Below, in pieces: positions 43,710-52,567 of a stretch of 64,000 nt of DNA. Every line of letters starts with the position of its first letter. The stretch's first letter is position 1. Source of the DNA: VGBV01 sp963780395 (GTDB lineage Bacteria; Actinomycetota; Thermoleophilia; Solirubrobacterales; 70-9). A model generated the notes under the pieces. That model made no database searches, was not told the DNA's origin, and worked only from the letters and a program-made list of their open reading frames with translations. The position numbers and the translations under genes were made by a program. The stretch covers positions 1-64,000 of the forward strand of contig CAWABY010000015.1 in the NCBI GenBank assembly GCA_963780395.1, read 5' to 3'.

Positions 43710-44744
43710 TCAAGGGCTGAGGACGATCTTCAGGGCCTCGCGCTGGTCGTACACGCGATAGGCCTCGGGGGCGTCGTCGAGCTTCATGTGGTGACTGACC
43801 AGTGGCGCCGGGTCGAGTCGCCCGTCCCCCAGCATCTCCAGCACGGGGTCCACGTGCTTGATCACGTTCGCGTGTCCGCTGCGAAGCGTCAGCGCCTTGA
43901 TCCAGACGATCCCCATATGGAGCTCGATCGGCTCCGCGTAGACGCCGGTCGCCGACACTGTCCCGGCCTTGCGCGCCATGCGGCAGGCCATGTCGAGCAC
44001 GTCGGGGTGGCCGACGGCGTCGATCACGGCGTCGGCGCCCCTTCCCTCGGTAGCCTCCTTGACGGCAGCCCGCGGATCCTGCTCGGTCAGGTGCACGGCG
44101 CTCGCGCCGAAGGACTCCGCGAGCCTCAGCCTGTCATCGACGGTATCGACCGCGATCACCCGGTCCGCCCCGGACGCAAGCGCCACCTGGACGGCGCAGA
44201 GGCCAACGGGCCCCAGCCCGAGCACGGCGACGACGTCGCCCTCGCCAACGCCGGTGGCGTCAACGGCGTGGTAGCCGGTCCCCATCACGTCCCCCGCGAA
44301 CAGGGCGACGTCGTCCGAGAGCCCCGCGGGCACCTTGCGCAGGGTGAGCTCGGCGGTCGGCACCAGCAGCAGCTCGGCCTGGGCGCCCTGCAACGAGCCC
44401 AGCAGCTCGCCGTGTCCGAACACACCTCCGTTGTCGCACTTGTGGAAGTCCCCGCGCTTGCAGAAGAAGCACTCGCCGCACGCAGTGCAGTAGCAGCCGA
44501 GCACGCGGTCACCCTCGGCGAACCCCTCGACCTCGTCCCCCACCGCGACGATCGTGCCCACGAACTCGTGCCCGATCGTGAAGCCAGGTTCGATCTGGAC
44601 CCGCCCGTGGTAGATGTGGAGGTCCGACCCGCAGATTCCGGTCGCCTCGACGCGGACGATCGCCGCGTCGGGCCCGCCGAGCTCGGGCTCGGGCTTCTCG
44701 TCCACCCGGACCTCGCCGGGCGCCTGAAAGGTGACCGCTCGCAT
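43710..44744 (-). CDS. Zinc-dependent medium-chain alcohol dehydrogenase
   Basis: 344 aa from ATG 44744 (MRAVTFQAPGEVRV); an upstream start at 44804 would add 20 unlikely residues. Catalytic zinc ligands Cys38, His59 and Glu60 (GHEFVGTI). The structural zinc is complete: Cys89, 92, 95 and 103. The NAD fold is VAVLGLGPVGLCAVQVALAS with VIAVDTVDDR. It oxidises alcohols or polyols with NAD(P); the exact substrate is unknown, and similarity is to the threonine/formaldehyde dehydrogenase-like branch. The two GST- and ADH-type genes converge with 4 bases between stops. Confidence 0.88.
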   Translation of the reverse strand: MRAVTFQAPGEVRVDEKPEPELGGPDAAIVRVEATGICGSDLHIYHGRVQIEPGFTIGHEFVGTIVAVGDEVEGFAEGDRVLGCYCTACGECFFCKRGDFHKCDNGGVFGHGELLGSLQGAQAELLLVPTAELTLRKVPAGLSDDVALFAGDVMGTGYHAVDATGVGEGDVVAVLGLGPVGLCAVQVALASGADRVIAVDTVDDRLRLAESFGASAVHLTEQDPRAAVKEATEGRGADAVIDAVGHPDVLDMACRMARKAGTVSATGVYAEPIELHMGIVWIKALTLRSGHANVIKHVDPVLEMLGDGRLDPAPLVSHHMKLDDAPEAYRVYDQREALKIVLSP

Positions 44745-44790
44745 CGCCGCGCAGCGTAGACCGTCGCTTCGTTTCTGAGAGGATCGAGGG

Positions 44791-44856
44791 ATGACCGACC
44801 GCATGTGGGGCCGCTTCGTCAGCTCCCAGTACCCGCAGCCGAAGCCGGAGGCGTGA
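44791..44856 (+). CDS. Possible 21-aa leader peptide coupled to the DUF2252 gene
   Basis: ATG 44791 gives MTDRMWGRFVSSQYPQPKPE plus Ala, ending in TGA 44854-44856. The stop overlaps the GTG start of the next gene as GTGA. A purine-rich GAGAGGATCGAGGG stands 1-14 bases upstream of the ATG, suitable for initiation. The coding evidence is thin because of its length. It may be a translational coupler, or the tail of an otherwise lost gene. Confidence 0.35.
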   Translation: MTDRMWGRFVSSQYPQPKPEA

Positions 44857-46250
44857 GACCGGTGGCCGTGACACGCTCACCTGACGAACGCGCGGCAGAG
44901 GGGAAAGCGGTGCGCTCGCGCGTCCCCCGCTCCAGCCACGCCGCCTGGGAGCCGCCGGCCAACCGCCCCAGCCCCAATGAGACGCTGGCCGCCCAGGACA
45001 CGGCAAGGGTGCAGGAGCTGGTGCCCGTGCGCTACGGGCGCATGCTCGCCTCCCCGTTCACCTTCTACCGCGGCGCCGCGGCGATCATGGCCTGGGATCT
45101 CGCCGCCACGCCGCGCTCGGGCCTCGACGTCCAGCTCTGCGGCGATGCCCACCTCTCCAACTTCGGCATCTTCCAGGCCCCGAGCCGGGTGCTGGTCTTC
45201 GACATCAACGACTTCGACGAGACCCATCCGGGCCCATTCGAGTGGGACCTGAAGCGGCTCGCGGCGAGCCTGGAGATCGCGGGCCGCGACCGCGGATTCA
45301 AGGCCAAGCAGCGCCGCATGGTTGCGACCGCTGCCGCCCAGCAGTACTGCGACGCGATGGCCCAGTTCGCGGGGATGCGCGACGTCGACGTCTGGTACTC
45401 GCGGCTCAACGTCTCGGCGATGCTCGAACGCTGGAGCGCCAGCATTCCGCCGGACAAGCTGGGCCGCATCGAGAAGAACATCGCCAAGGCCAAGAACAAG
45501 GACAGCCTGCGGGCGCTGGCGAAGCTGACCGTTCGCGACGATCAGGGCATGCCCCGGATCGCCAGCCGCCCACCGCTCCTGGTCCCGATCGAGGAGCTGG
45601 CTGGCGACGCCGATATCGGGGCAGTTGTGAAACGGGTCTTGGCCACTTACCGCAAGTCCCTGGATCCGGAGTTCAGGCGGCTTGTCGACGGCTATCACTA
45701 CGTGCACGCCGCTCACAAGGTCGTCGGGGTCGGCAGCGTCGGCACCCGGTCCTGGATCGGGCTGATGCTGGGCCGCGACGCCGACGACCCCCTGTTCCTG
45801 CAGTTCAAGGAGGCACAGGCCTCGGTGCTGGAGCCCCACACCTCCAAGAGCCGTTACGCCCAACACGGCCGTCGCGTGGTCGAGGGCCAGCGCCTGATGC
45901 AGGCGGCCGGCGACCCGTTGCTCGGTTGGCTCACGGGCGAGGGCCTCGACGGGCAGGAGCGGAGTATGTACGCACGCCAGCTGTGGGACGGAAAGGGCTC
46001 CGCCGAGGTGGAACTGATGGGCCCGCGGGACATGGTCGCCTACGCGCAGATGTGCGGCTGGACCCTGGCCCGCGCCCACGCTCGCTCAGGCGACCGAATC
46101 GCTATCCACGGCTATCTCGGAGGCGGCAAGACCTTCAGCCGAGCGATCGCCGAGTTCTCGCAGACCTACGCCGACCAGAATGACAGCGACTACGCCCTGC
46201 TCATCAAGGCCGTGGACTCCGGGGAGCTCGAAGTCCAGACCGGCCTCTAG
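44853..46250 (+). CDS. DUF2252 family protein
   Basis: 465 aa from GTG 44853. Family landmarks: RYGRMLASPFTFYRGAAAIM, GDAHLSNFGIFQAPSRVLVF followed by DINDFDETHPGPFEWDLKRL, and DGYHYVHAAHKVVGVGSVG. The GDAH...DINDFD arrangement mirrors the HGDxxxxN / DxD of kinase-fold enzymes (APH-like). So a small-molecule kinase activity is plausible but unproven. The C-terminal GWTLARAHARSGDRIAIHGY is also typical. It is preceded by the short overlapping ORF. Confidence 0.85.
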   Translation: MRPVAVTRSPDERAAEGKAVRSRVPRSSHAAWEPPANRPSPNETLAAQDTARVQELVPVRYGRMLASPFTFYRGAAAIMAWDLAATPRSGLDVQLCGDAHLSNFGIFQAPSRVLVFDINDFDETHPGPFEWDLKRLAASLEIAGRDRGFKAKQRRMVATAAAQQYCDAMAQFAGMRDVDVWYSRLNVSAMLERWSASIPPDKLGRIEKNIAKAKNKDSLRALAKLTVRDDQGMPRIASRPPLLVPIEELAGDADIGAVVKRVLATYRKSLDPEFRRLVDGYHYVHAAHKVVGVGSVGTRSWIGLMLGRDADDPLFLQFKEAQASVLEPHTSKSRYAQHGRRVVEGQRLMQAAGDPLLGWLTGEGLDGQERSMYARQLWDGKGSAEVELMGPRDMVAYAQMCGWTLARAHARSGDRIAIHGYLGGGKTFSRAIAEFSQTYADQNDSDYALLIKAVDSGELEVQTGL

Positions 46251-46323
46251 CCAGCGGCCACTGGCGCCGAAGGCGTAGGATCGGTTGGACCGCGAAAGAC
46301 AGGGGAACAAGAGACAACGCTTT

Positions 46324-46614
46324 ATGCGCTTCCTACGAAAACTGACGCTGCTCGCCCTTTTGGCCGGCCTCTTCGCCTGGTTGCGCAAGGTGTTGAGCGA
46401 CGAGATCGTGGCGCGCACGGCTGAGTCCCCGGCGCCGACTCCCCGAGCCGGCTCAGACTCCGCGCCGAACCCCGCCCCGAAGGCCGACGTCGGCAGCAAC
46501 AGCGGCGAGCCGACCAAGGCAGAGCTCTATGAGCGCGCCCAGGAGTTGGGCATCGAGGGCCGCTCGCGGATGTCCAAGGCCGAGCTGCAGCGCGCGATCG
46601 GCCAGGCCGGCTGA
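46324..46614 (+). CDS. Small single-pass membrane protein with SAP/Rho-N-like C-terminus
   Basis: 96 aa from ATG 46324; a TTG 39 bases upstream is possible. One transmembrane helix (about 7-21) is preceded by positive charge. A Pro/Ala/Ser-rich linker follows. The last 35 residues (TKAELYERAQELGIEGRSRM, then SKAELQRAI) form the helix-extended-helix typical of SAP or Rho N-terminal domains that bind nucleic acid. The pattern is seen in small actinobacterial proteins of unknown role. Confidence 0.6.
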   Translation: MRFLRKLTLLALLAGLFAWLRKVLSDEIVARTAESPAPTPRAGSDSAPNPAPKADVGSNSGEPTKAELYERAQELGIEGRSRMSKAELQRAIGQAG

Positions 46615-46619
46615 GTCGC

Positions 46620-46656
46620 GAGGGGACCGGGCGCCCGGGGGTGACGCCCGGCCCTC
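46620..46656. terminator. Bidirectional stem-loop between convergent genes
   Basis: GAGGG followed by CCGGGCG (5' side) pairs with CGCCCGG followed by CCCTC (3' side) around an 11-base loop, with a two-base bulge. It lies between the SAP-like gene and the MMPL gene, stop to stop. Confidence 0.6.
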
Positions 46657-46662
46657 GCCTCG

Positions 46663-48819
46663 CTACTCGGCTTCGCCCGCCGCCACTCGCGGCGGAATCG
46701 AAGGCTCCACCCGGAGCAGCTTCGCGGGCCCCGGTGGCAGGATCCAGTTCCAGCGTCCCATCAGGGTGATCACCGCGGGCACGATCAGCGCCCGGATCAC
46801 GGTCGCGTCGAGCAGGATGCCCGCTGCGAGCCCGGTGGCCAGCATCTTCAGGTCCGTGCCGGGCCCTGAAGCCATCGCCGTGAACGCGAGGAACAGGATC
46901 AGCGCGGCGCTGGTCACCAAGCGGCCGGTGCGGCCGATGCCCTGGATCACGGCGGTCTCCGTGGAGCCGGTGCGGTCGTACTCCTCCCGCATGCGGCTCA
47001 GGATGAACACCTCGTAGTCCATCGAGAGGCCGAACAGGAATGCGAACAGCATCAGCGGCAGCCAGGATGGGATCGACCCGGTCGCCTCGATGTCGAACAG
47101 CAGCTCCGAGCCGTAGCCGTGCTGGAAGACCAGCACCAGCACGCCCCAGGCGGCCGCGACACTGAGGATGTTCAGCACGATCGCCTTCGCGGGCAACAGC
47201 AGCGAGCGGAAGGCCCGCGCCAGCAGGATGAACGTGGTCACGGTGATCAGCGCGATCATCAGCGGGAAGCTGCCGTAGACGGCGTCGATGAAGTCGTCGT
47301 TGGCGGCGGGCTGCCCGCCGACCGCGACGTCGGTGCCGGCCGAGTGGGCGGCGCCACGCACCGCTTCCAGGTTGGCCTCGCCCTCATCGCTGCCGCTGTC
47401 GGGCACGGGGATCGCCTCGACGATCGTCGTCCCATTCTGTTGCCAGTCCGGGTCGTCGGGCGCCACCGCGCCGTGCATGCCGGGCACCTGGCTCACCTCA
47501 CGGGCGACCGCCTCGGGATTGGTGCCGCCCTCGACCAGGATCTCGTGCGGCAGCAGCGAACCCTCGCCGATCCCCGCGTCCTCGAGCGCGGTCAGCCCCT
47601 CCTTGGCCTCGCCCGACTTGGCGACGGTGTTGGCATCGGAGGCGCCGAGCTGCAGGTCGGTCGCGGCGAGCGCCAGCGCCAGGATCACCGCCATGCCCGC
47701 GCCGAACGCCAGCCAGCGGCGGCGGGTGATCGCGGTGGCCCAGCGCGTCCAGGCGCGGCTCGCCTTGTCGTCGGTGCGCCGGTGCGGCCAGTCCAGCCGC
47801 GGGCCGAGCTTCGCCAGCACCACCGGCAGCAGCGTGACCGCGGCGAGGGTCGAGACCAGCGGGATCAGCAGCCCGCCGTAGCCCATCGAGCGCAGGAACG
47901 GCAGCGGCAGGGCGACCAGCGCCAGCAGGCCGATCGCGACGGTGATTCCGCTGAAGATGACGGCCCGGCCGGCCGTCTCCATCGAGCGCTGCACCGCCTC
48001 CTCGTTGCTGCGCCCGTGCGTGCGCTCCTCGCGCCAGCGGGAGACCACCAGCAGCGAGTAGTCGATCGCCACACCCAAGCCGATCAGCGCGATCAGGAAC
48101 TGCACGATCGGCGAGACCGTTGTCAACTGGGTCAGCACGTACAGCAGCAGGAACGTGGTCATGATCGAGCAGAAGGCCATCAGCAGCGGCACCACGGCAA
48201 GGAACGACGCGAACACGAAGGCCAGCACCAGCAGCGCTCCGAAGCCTCCGACGAGCGCCTCGATCAGGACGCCGGGACCGTCGCTCTCGGCGCCGCTGTC
48301 CTCGAACAGCGCGTCGAACCCGGTCAGCTTCACGGGCTCGCCTGCGACCGTGAGGTCACCGAGGGCGGCGCTGGCCGCCTTCTCGGCGTCGGGGTTCTCG
48401 CCGAACTGCGAGTCGGGATCCGGCGTCGGGTAGACGACCGCGTAGGTGGTGCGTCCGTCGTCGGACACGAAGGTGTCGTCGCCGGTCGAGGCGTAGGAGG
48501 CGACTCGGGAGCCCGGCAGCGCCTCCTTCAGCGCGCTGTCCACCTCGGCCAGGTCGGCCTTGACCGCCGGCGAGTCGACCGTCTCGCCCTCGGGCAGCAC
48601 GGTCACGGGCATCAGCGGAGAGGTGTCGCCGCCGGTGCCGTTGTAGTTGGCGGCGATCACCTGGTTCGTCTCCCAGCCCTCCTTGTCGGGCACGGAGAAC
48701 TCCGCCTCGAGATTCTCCGAGGCGGGGCCGGAGGCCGCGATGCCCGCAAAGGTGAGCAGGATCCAGGCGATTACGACGGTGCGCTTGTGGGCGAGGACCC
48801 AGCGGGTGAGCGAGGACAA
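46663..48819 (-). CDS. MMPL/RND-family membrane transporter
   Basis: 718 aa from a TTG at 48819, with a good ribosome-binding site GGAGGTAGG upstream. Same two-half topology as the other two MMPL proteins: LIGLGVAIDYSLLVVSRWREE in half one and FGLSMDYEVFILSRMREE in half two. The N-terminus SLTRWVLAHKRTVV is family-typical. The C-terminal TVIRALIVPAVITLMGRWNW is the usual last helix. Divergent from a two-component system, which probably controls it in response to envelope stress or a lipid. Confidence 0.87.
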   Translation of the reverse strand: MSSLTRWVLAHKRTVVIAWILLTFAGIAASGPASENLEAEFSVPDKEGWETNQVIAANYNGTGGDTSPLMPVTVLPEGETVDSPAVKADLAEVDSALKEALPGSRVASYASTGDDTFVSDDGRTTYAVVYPTPDPDSQFGENPDAEKAASAALGDLTVAGEPVKLTGFDALFEDSGAESDGPGVLIEALVGGFGALLVLAFVFASFLAVVPLLMAFCSIMTTFLLLYVLTQLTTVSPIVQFLIALIGLGVAIDYSLLVVSRWREERTHGRSNEEAVQRSMETAGRAVIFSGITVAIGLLALVALPLPFLRSMGYGGLLIPLVSTLAAVTLLPVVLAKLGPRLDWPHRRTDDKASRAWTRWATAITRRRWLAFGAGMAVILALALAATDLQLGASDANTVAKSGEAKEGLTALEDAGIGEGSLLPHEILVEGGTNPEAVAREVSQVPGMHGAVAPDDPDWQQNGTTIVEAIPVPDSGSDEGEANLEAVRGAAHSAGTDVAVGGQPAANDDFIDAVYGSFPLMIALITVTTFILLARAFRSLLLPAKAIVLNILSVAAAWGVLVLVFQHGYGSELLFDIEATGSIPSWLPLMLFAFLFGLSMDYEVFILSRMREEYDRTGSTETAVIQGIGRTGRLVTSAALILFLAFTAMASGPGTDLKMLATGLAAGILLDATVIRALIVPAVITLMGRWNWILPPGPAKLLRVEPSIPPRVAAGEAE

Positions 48820-48916
48820 GACCTACCTCCGGTTTCGAAGTTGGCGTTCAGGGGTTAGACCGCGGCGGACCGCGAGACTCATCGGTCGGGGACGGTAGGG
48901 CGCGAGCGGCCCGCTG

Positions 48917-48980
48917 CCAACACCCGTTGGGATGAATTTTGGGTCCCCCTGAGGGGGTACGGGGATCACCCACGAGTGGG
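48917..48980. promoter_or_regulatory. Three short inverted repeats in the MMPL / two-component intergenic region
   Basis: CCAAC-ACCC-GTTGG (48917-48930), CCCCC-TGA-GGGGG (48945-48957) and CCCAC-GA-GTGGG (48969-48980) follow each other at roughly 25-base spacing. They could be operator half-sites for the response regulator encoded next door. The rest of 48820-49020 holds no gene. Confidence 0.4.
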
Positions 48981-49020
48981 ATTCAACTCACGCGTCCTCG
49001 CAGTACCTTCTGGAAGGGAC

Positions 49021-50322
49021 ATGGAGGCAATTGCGAGGCTGAGAGAGAGCGTCAACGGGGCGTCCCCCGGGGCCGCCACCAGCAGCAGCGCGACCCGTGA
49101 GCTCGCGATCGACTGGTTCTGGGCGCTCGCCGCCTTCGTGCTGGGGTTGGCGATGTTCGCGTCCGGCGGCCTGGGGCCCGCCGAGCCGGATCAGCGCGGG
49201 CTGGACGGCCTGGGCGTGCTGCTGGCAGCGGGAATGTCGCTGCCGCTGCTGGCACGCCGCCGCGCCCCGGTCACCGTCTTCCTGGTGGTGATGGCGTCGT
49301 TGGTGGCCGTGGGCGCACTGCGCTACCCGCCGGACGTGACGCTCGGCCCGGCGGTGGCGCTGTTCACGCTGGCGCGCGAGGCCGGCCGCAAGGTCCCCTC
49401 CCGCCTCGCGGTCGCGCTCGCCGTGGGGTGCTTCGGGGCCGTGGCGGTCGCGCTGATGGCCGCCTACGACGACTTTCTCGCGCCGGAGATCGGGTTCACG
49501 GGACTGGTCTGGATCGCGATCTGGTTCGCCGGCCGCGGCTCGCGGCTGAAGCACGAGCACATCACCTCGCTCGAGGACCGCGCCGAGCGCGCGGAGAAGG
49601 AGGCCGAGCGCGAGCGGATGCTGGCGGCGGCGGAGGAGCGGACCCGGATCGCCCGCGATCTGCACGACTCCGCCGGCCACGCCATCAACGTGATCCTGGT
49701 CGAGGCCGGGGCCGCGCGGCTGCTGCGTGAGCGTGATCCCGACCGCGCCGAGCAGGCGCTGGAGACGATCGAGGTGGTGGCCCGGGAGCAGATCGGCGAG
49801 ATCGACCGGTTGGTTCATGCGCTGCGCGCCGACGACGACGCCGACCGTGCGATCGAGGACTGCGAGCTGCCGGGCGACACGCCGAAGGGACCGGCCGCCG
49901 GGGATGCTCTGTTCGAGCGCATGCGGGCCAGCGGCCTGGACCTGGAGGTGGAGTGGGAGGGCGAGCGCCGCGTGCTGGGCCCACGCGTGGGGCGCGCCTC
50001 GTATCGCATCCTCCAGGAGGCGCTCACCAATGCGCTGCGGCACGGCACCGGCAGCGCCACGGTGGTGGTGCGCCACCTTCAGCAGGAGGTGGAGTTCACG
50101 ATCGAGAACCCGATCGCCAACGGCGGCGAGCCCGGGCCCGAGCGCTTCGGCTTGACCGGCATGCGCGAGCGCGTGGGGCTGCTGGGCGGCGACCTCGAGG
50201 TCGTCGCCGACGACGGGCGCTTCCGCGTGCGGGCGCTGCTTCCGTATGACCGCACCTTCGATCCGCGCGCCCACTTCGACGCCCTCGCGGAGTACCTGCG
50301 GTCCGAGCACGCGAAGCGATGA
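49021..50322 (+). CDS. Sensor histidine kinase, NarL/DesK class
   Basis: 433 aa from ATG 49021, chosen for the GGAAGGGA ribosome-binding site; a GTG at 48976 is in frame. About four transmembrane helices (residues 32-165) and no large extracellular loop. A coiled linker (LEDRAERAEKEAERERM) leads to the HisKA_3 box RTRIARDLHDSAGHAINVIL, whose His is the phosphorylation site. The ATPase domain has RILQEALTNALRHG (N box) and GLTGMRERVGLLGG (G box). It probably senses a membrane signal and phosphorylates the regulator in the overlapping next gene (ATGA). Confidence 0.9.
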   Translation: MEAIARLRESVNGASPGAATSSSATRELAIDWFWALAAFVLGLAMFASGGLGPAEPDQRGLDGLGVLLAAGMSLPLLARRRAPVTVFLVVMASLVAVGALRYPPDVTLGPAVALFTLAREAGRKVPSRLAVALAVGCFGAVAVALMAAYDDFLAPEIGFTGLVWIAIWFAGRGSRLKHEHITSLEDRAERAEKEAERERMLAAAEERTRIARDLHDSAGHAINVILVEAGAARLLRERDPDRAEQALETIEVVAREQIGEIDRLVHALRADDDADRAIEDCELPGDTPKGPAAGDALFERMRASGLDLEVEWEGERRVLGPRVGRASYRILQEALTNALRHGTGSATVVVRHLQQEVEFTIENPIANGGEPGPERFGLTGMRERVGLLGGDLEVVADDGRFRVRALLPYDRTFDPRAHFDALAEYLRSEHAKR

Positions 50323-50993
50323 GCGCGGACGGCGTCCGGGTGCTCGTCGTCGACGACGACAAGCTGATGCGCGCCGGCCTGCGCGCCGTCTTTTCCAGCG
50401 ACGATCAGATCGAGGTGGTGGGCGAGGCCGGCGACGGCCGCGCCGCGATCGACAGCGCCCGGCGACTGACTCCTGACGTGATCCTGATGGACGTGCGGAT
50501 GCCCGAGATGGACGGGATCACCGCTACCCGCGAGGTACTGCAGATCACCCCCGAGGCCCGCGTCGTCATCGTCACCACCTTCGAGGAGGACGACTACGTG
50601 TTCGGGGCGCTGGCCGCGGGCGCGTCCGGCTTCCTGCTGAAGCGGACGAGCCCCGAAGAGCTGATCGCGGCGATCAAGACCGTCGCCGCCGGCGACGCCC
50701 TGCTCTCGCCCTCGGTAACCCGCCGCGTGATCGAGCGCATGGCCCGCGACACCCCCATGGCCGAGCCCGACGAGGACCGCCTCGGGGAGCTGACCGCCCG
50801 CGAGCGCGAGGTCCTGGAGCTGCTGGCCGCGGGCCTCACCAACGCGGAGATCGCCGACCGTCTGGTGATCGAGGAGTCCACCGTCAAGACCCACGTCAAG
50901 CGGGTGCTGATGAAGCTCGACCTGCGCGACCGAGTGCAGGCGGTGATCTTCGCCTACGAGACGGGACTGATCCGGCCCGGCTCGGCCGCCTAG
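50319..50993 (+). CDS. NarL/FixJ-type response regulator
   Basis: 224 aa. Receiver domain with the acidic pair DDDK, the phospho-acceptor Asp in DVILMDVRMPEMDG, and the Lys switch in FLLKRTSPEEL. Linker, then a LuxR-type HTH: LTAREREVLELLAAGLTNAE, VIEESTVKTHVKRVLMKLDL. It pairs with the upstream kinase and probably regulates the divergent MMPL gene. The stop overlaps the convergent ATL gene by 4 bases. Confidence 0.93.
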   Translation: MSADGVRVLVVDDDKLMRAGLRAVFSSDDQIEVVGEAGDGRAAIDSARRLTPDVILMDVRMPEMDGITATREVLQITPEARVVIVTTFEEDDYVFGALAAGASGFLLKRTSPEELIAAIKTVAAGDALLSPSVTRRVIERMARDTPMAEPDEDRLGELTAREREVLELLAAGLTNAEIADRLVIEESTVKTHVKRVLMKLDLRDRVQAVIFAYETGLIRPGSAA

Positions 50994-51301
50994 CGCGGCC
51001 GCCCCAGCTCCTCGCGCGGGAAGAGTGCGTCGCGCAGGTCCACGCGGGCGCCCTTGAACGGGACGCCCTCGGCCTCGAGCAGCCGGCGCTGGTCAGCGCC
51101 CTTGGCCAGCGAGCCGTCTGCGCGCACCACGCGGTGCCATGGCAGCTCTTCATCGGCGTGGGCGAGAACGGCCCCCGCGAAGCGGGGAGAGCCCGGCGAG
51201 GCGTCGCCGTAGGTGGTGACGTATCCCTCCGGAACCGAGCGGATGCGTTCGATCACCCGGCGGGCCCTCTCCGTCACGGGCTCAGGCGGCAACGGGGACA
51301 C
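50990..51301 (-). CDS. Alkyltransferase-like (ATL) DNA repair protein
   Basis: 103 aa, GTG start 51301, overlapping the GST gene by 20 bases. MGMT C-terminal domain alone: RARRVIERIRSVPEGYVTTY (helix-turn-helix), RFAGAVLAHADEELPWHRVV and LLEAEGVPFKGARVDL. In true methyltransferases the active site reads PCHRV; here the Cys is Trp (PWHRV). This is characteristic of ATL proteins that flag O6-alkylguanine for excision repair instead of repairing it. Part of the MarR-controlled minus-strand operon. Confidence 0.88.
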   Translation of the reverse strand: MSPLPPEPVTERARRVIERIRSVPEGYVTTYGDASPGSPRFAGAVLAHADEELPWHRVVRADGSLAKGADQRRLLEAEGVPFKGARVDLRDALFPREELGRPR

Positions 51302-52037
51302 CGCGGTGGCGCGCGTACATCCGCTCGACCCATTCGCCGCCGGGGCGCGCCTCGAGCTCCTCGCGGAAGGGCTGCAGCGTCGGCACCAGCTTCGGCGCCC
51401 AGGGCCGGCCCGGCGGCGCCAGCAGCGGCGTGAACAGCGCCGCCGCGGTCAGGTCCGCGACCGAGAACCGTTCACCCACCAGGTACTCGCCGTCGCCGAG
51501 CTCGGACTCGAGCCGGTCCATCGCCGCCCGGATTCCGGCCTCGGCCTCGTCCGCGCCCGCCTGGTCGGCGCCGTAGTCGCGCCGCACCATGCGCGAAGCG
51601 ACCGGCGCCGTGCTCCGCAGCAGTCCCCGTCGGAAGGTGCTGTTGCTGTTCGGGATCACGGCGTCCACGGTGGCGTCGGTGTCCGGCAGGGTGTAGTGCC
51701 AGAGCATCCTGCGGACCCGCGGCGCCAGCTCCTCGTCGAAGTAGTCCTCGAGCTCCAGGGCCTTGCGCTTCTGTTCGGGGTCGGACGGGTACAGGGCCGG
51801 GTCGGGCCGGTATTCCTCGAGGGCGGCGATGATCGCGGTCGAGTCCCAGGTCCGCTCGCCGTCGATCTCGATAACCGGCAGCCGCTCATGCTTGCCGCGC
51901 GTCAACCGCAGCGCCGTCAGCCGGTGCGTGCCCGGCATCGGCGTCCGCAGCTCATACGGGATCCCCTTGTAGTCGAGAGCCCAGCGAGCCTTCTCGTTGT
52001 AGTGCGAGATCTCGATGTGCCAGAGGACGACGCCCAC
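51282..52037 (-). CDS. Glutathione S-transferase-like protein
   Basis: 251 aa, start 52037. Thioredoxin-like N-terminus (LWHIEISHYNEKARWALDYK, LPVIEIDGERTWDSTAIIAA) and helical C-terminus (EYLVGERFSVADLTAAALFT, with the N-capping box). The putative catalytic Ser is in ISHYNEKAR. Lies between marR and the ATL gene, nine bases after marR, so is probably induced with it by an electrophile. A different subgroup from the GST-like gene at 42977. Confidence 0.85.
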   Translation of the reverse strand: MGVVLWHIEISHYNEKARWALDYKGIPYELRTPMPGTHRLTALRLTRGKHERLPVIEIDGERTWDSTAIIAALEEYRPDPALYPSDPEQKRKALELEDYFDEELAPRVRRMLWHYTLPDTDATVDAVIPNSNSTFRRGLLRSTAPVASRMVRRDYGADQAGADEAEAGIRAAMDRLESELGDGEYLVGERFSVADLTAAALFTPLLAPPGRPWAPKLVPTLQPFREELEARPGGEWVERMYARHRGVPVAA

Positions 52038-52046
52038 GCGCCAAGC

Positions 52047-52484
52047 CTAAGGCCATTCGAGATCGGCGTTCAGCTCCTCGAGCAGCGATCTCAGCCGCCG
52101 CATCTTCTCCTTGCCGAGGCGGCGCGTCCACTGCCGCTCGAGCTCCGCCACCACCTCGCGGGCGATCTCGTACAGCTCCTTCCCCTTCGCGGTCGCGCGG
52201 ACCAGGGTCGCCCTGCGGTCCCCCGGATCCTGAAGGCGCTCGACGTATCCGAGGCTCTCGAGGTGCGCGACCAGCTCGGCCATCGACTGTCGCGTGATCT
52301 GGGCCCGTTCCGCGAGCACGCCGATCCGGGTGCCCTCCTCGTCGAGGAACTGGAAGACGTTTCCGTGCACCGGGCGAATTCGGTCATGGCCCCGCTCGAT
52401 GAAGCGCTGGTGCAGGACATGGGTGCCGTAGCGGAATGGCTCGCGCAGCAGCACTCCGAGGTTCTGAGGGGGGTCACTTGACAT
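52047..52484 (-). CDS. MarR family transcriptional regulator
   Basis: 145 aa, ATG 52484. Winged helix: GVLAERAQITRQSMAELVAH, LESLGYVERLQDPGDRRATL (the wing with DxRD-like Asp-Arg-Arg), then a C-terminal dimerisation helix. It is expressed divergently from the monooxygenase-like gene. Two perfect palindromes lie between the start codons and are its probable operators. It should repress both its own operon (marR-GST-ATL) and the opposite pair, and be released by a phenolic or electrophilic ligand. Confidence 0.9.
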   Translation of the reverse strand: MSSDPPQNLGVLLREPFRYGTHVLHQRFIERGHDRIRPVHGNVFQFLDEEGTRIGVLAERAQITRQSMAELVAHLESLGYVERLQDPGDRRATLVRATAKGKELYEIAREVVAELERQWTRRLGKEKMRRLRSLLEELNADLEWP

Positions 52485-52503
52485 TACGCAGGCTTCCTGC
52501 GTA
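52485..52503. promoter_or_regulatory. MarR operator 1
   Basis: TACGCAGG and CCTGCGTA with a 3-base spacer, perfect 8-bp arms. It begins at the base next to the marR ATG, so bound protein would block marR initiation directly. Confidence 0.75.
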
Positions 52504-52518
52504 TATTATGGCATCAGT

Positions 52519-52537
52519 TATGCAGGTGCCCTGCATA
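52519..52537. promoter_or_regulatory. MarR operator 2
   Basis: TATGCAGG and CCTGCATA with a 3-base spacer. It differs from operator 1 at one symmetric position. Centre-to-centre distance is 34 bases, about three helical turns, so both dimers would lie on the same DNA face. A TATATT at 52502-52507 between them could be a -10 box for the plus-strand gene. Confidence 0.75.
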
Positions 52538-52567
52538 CTCAGATCACAAGGAGAAAGGAACCATCCG

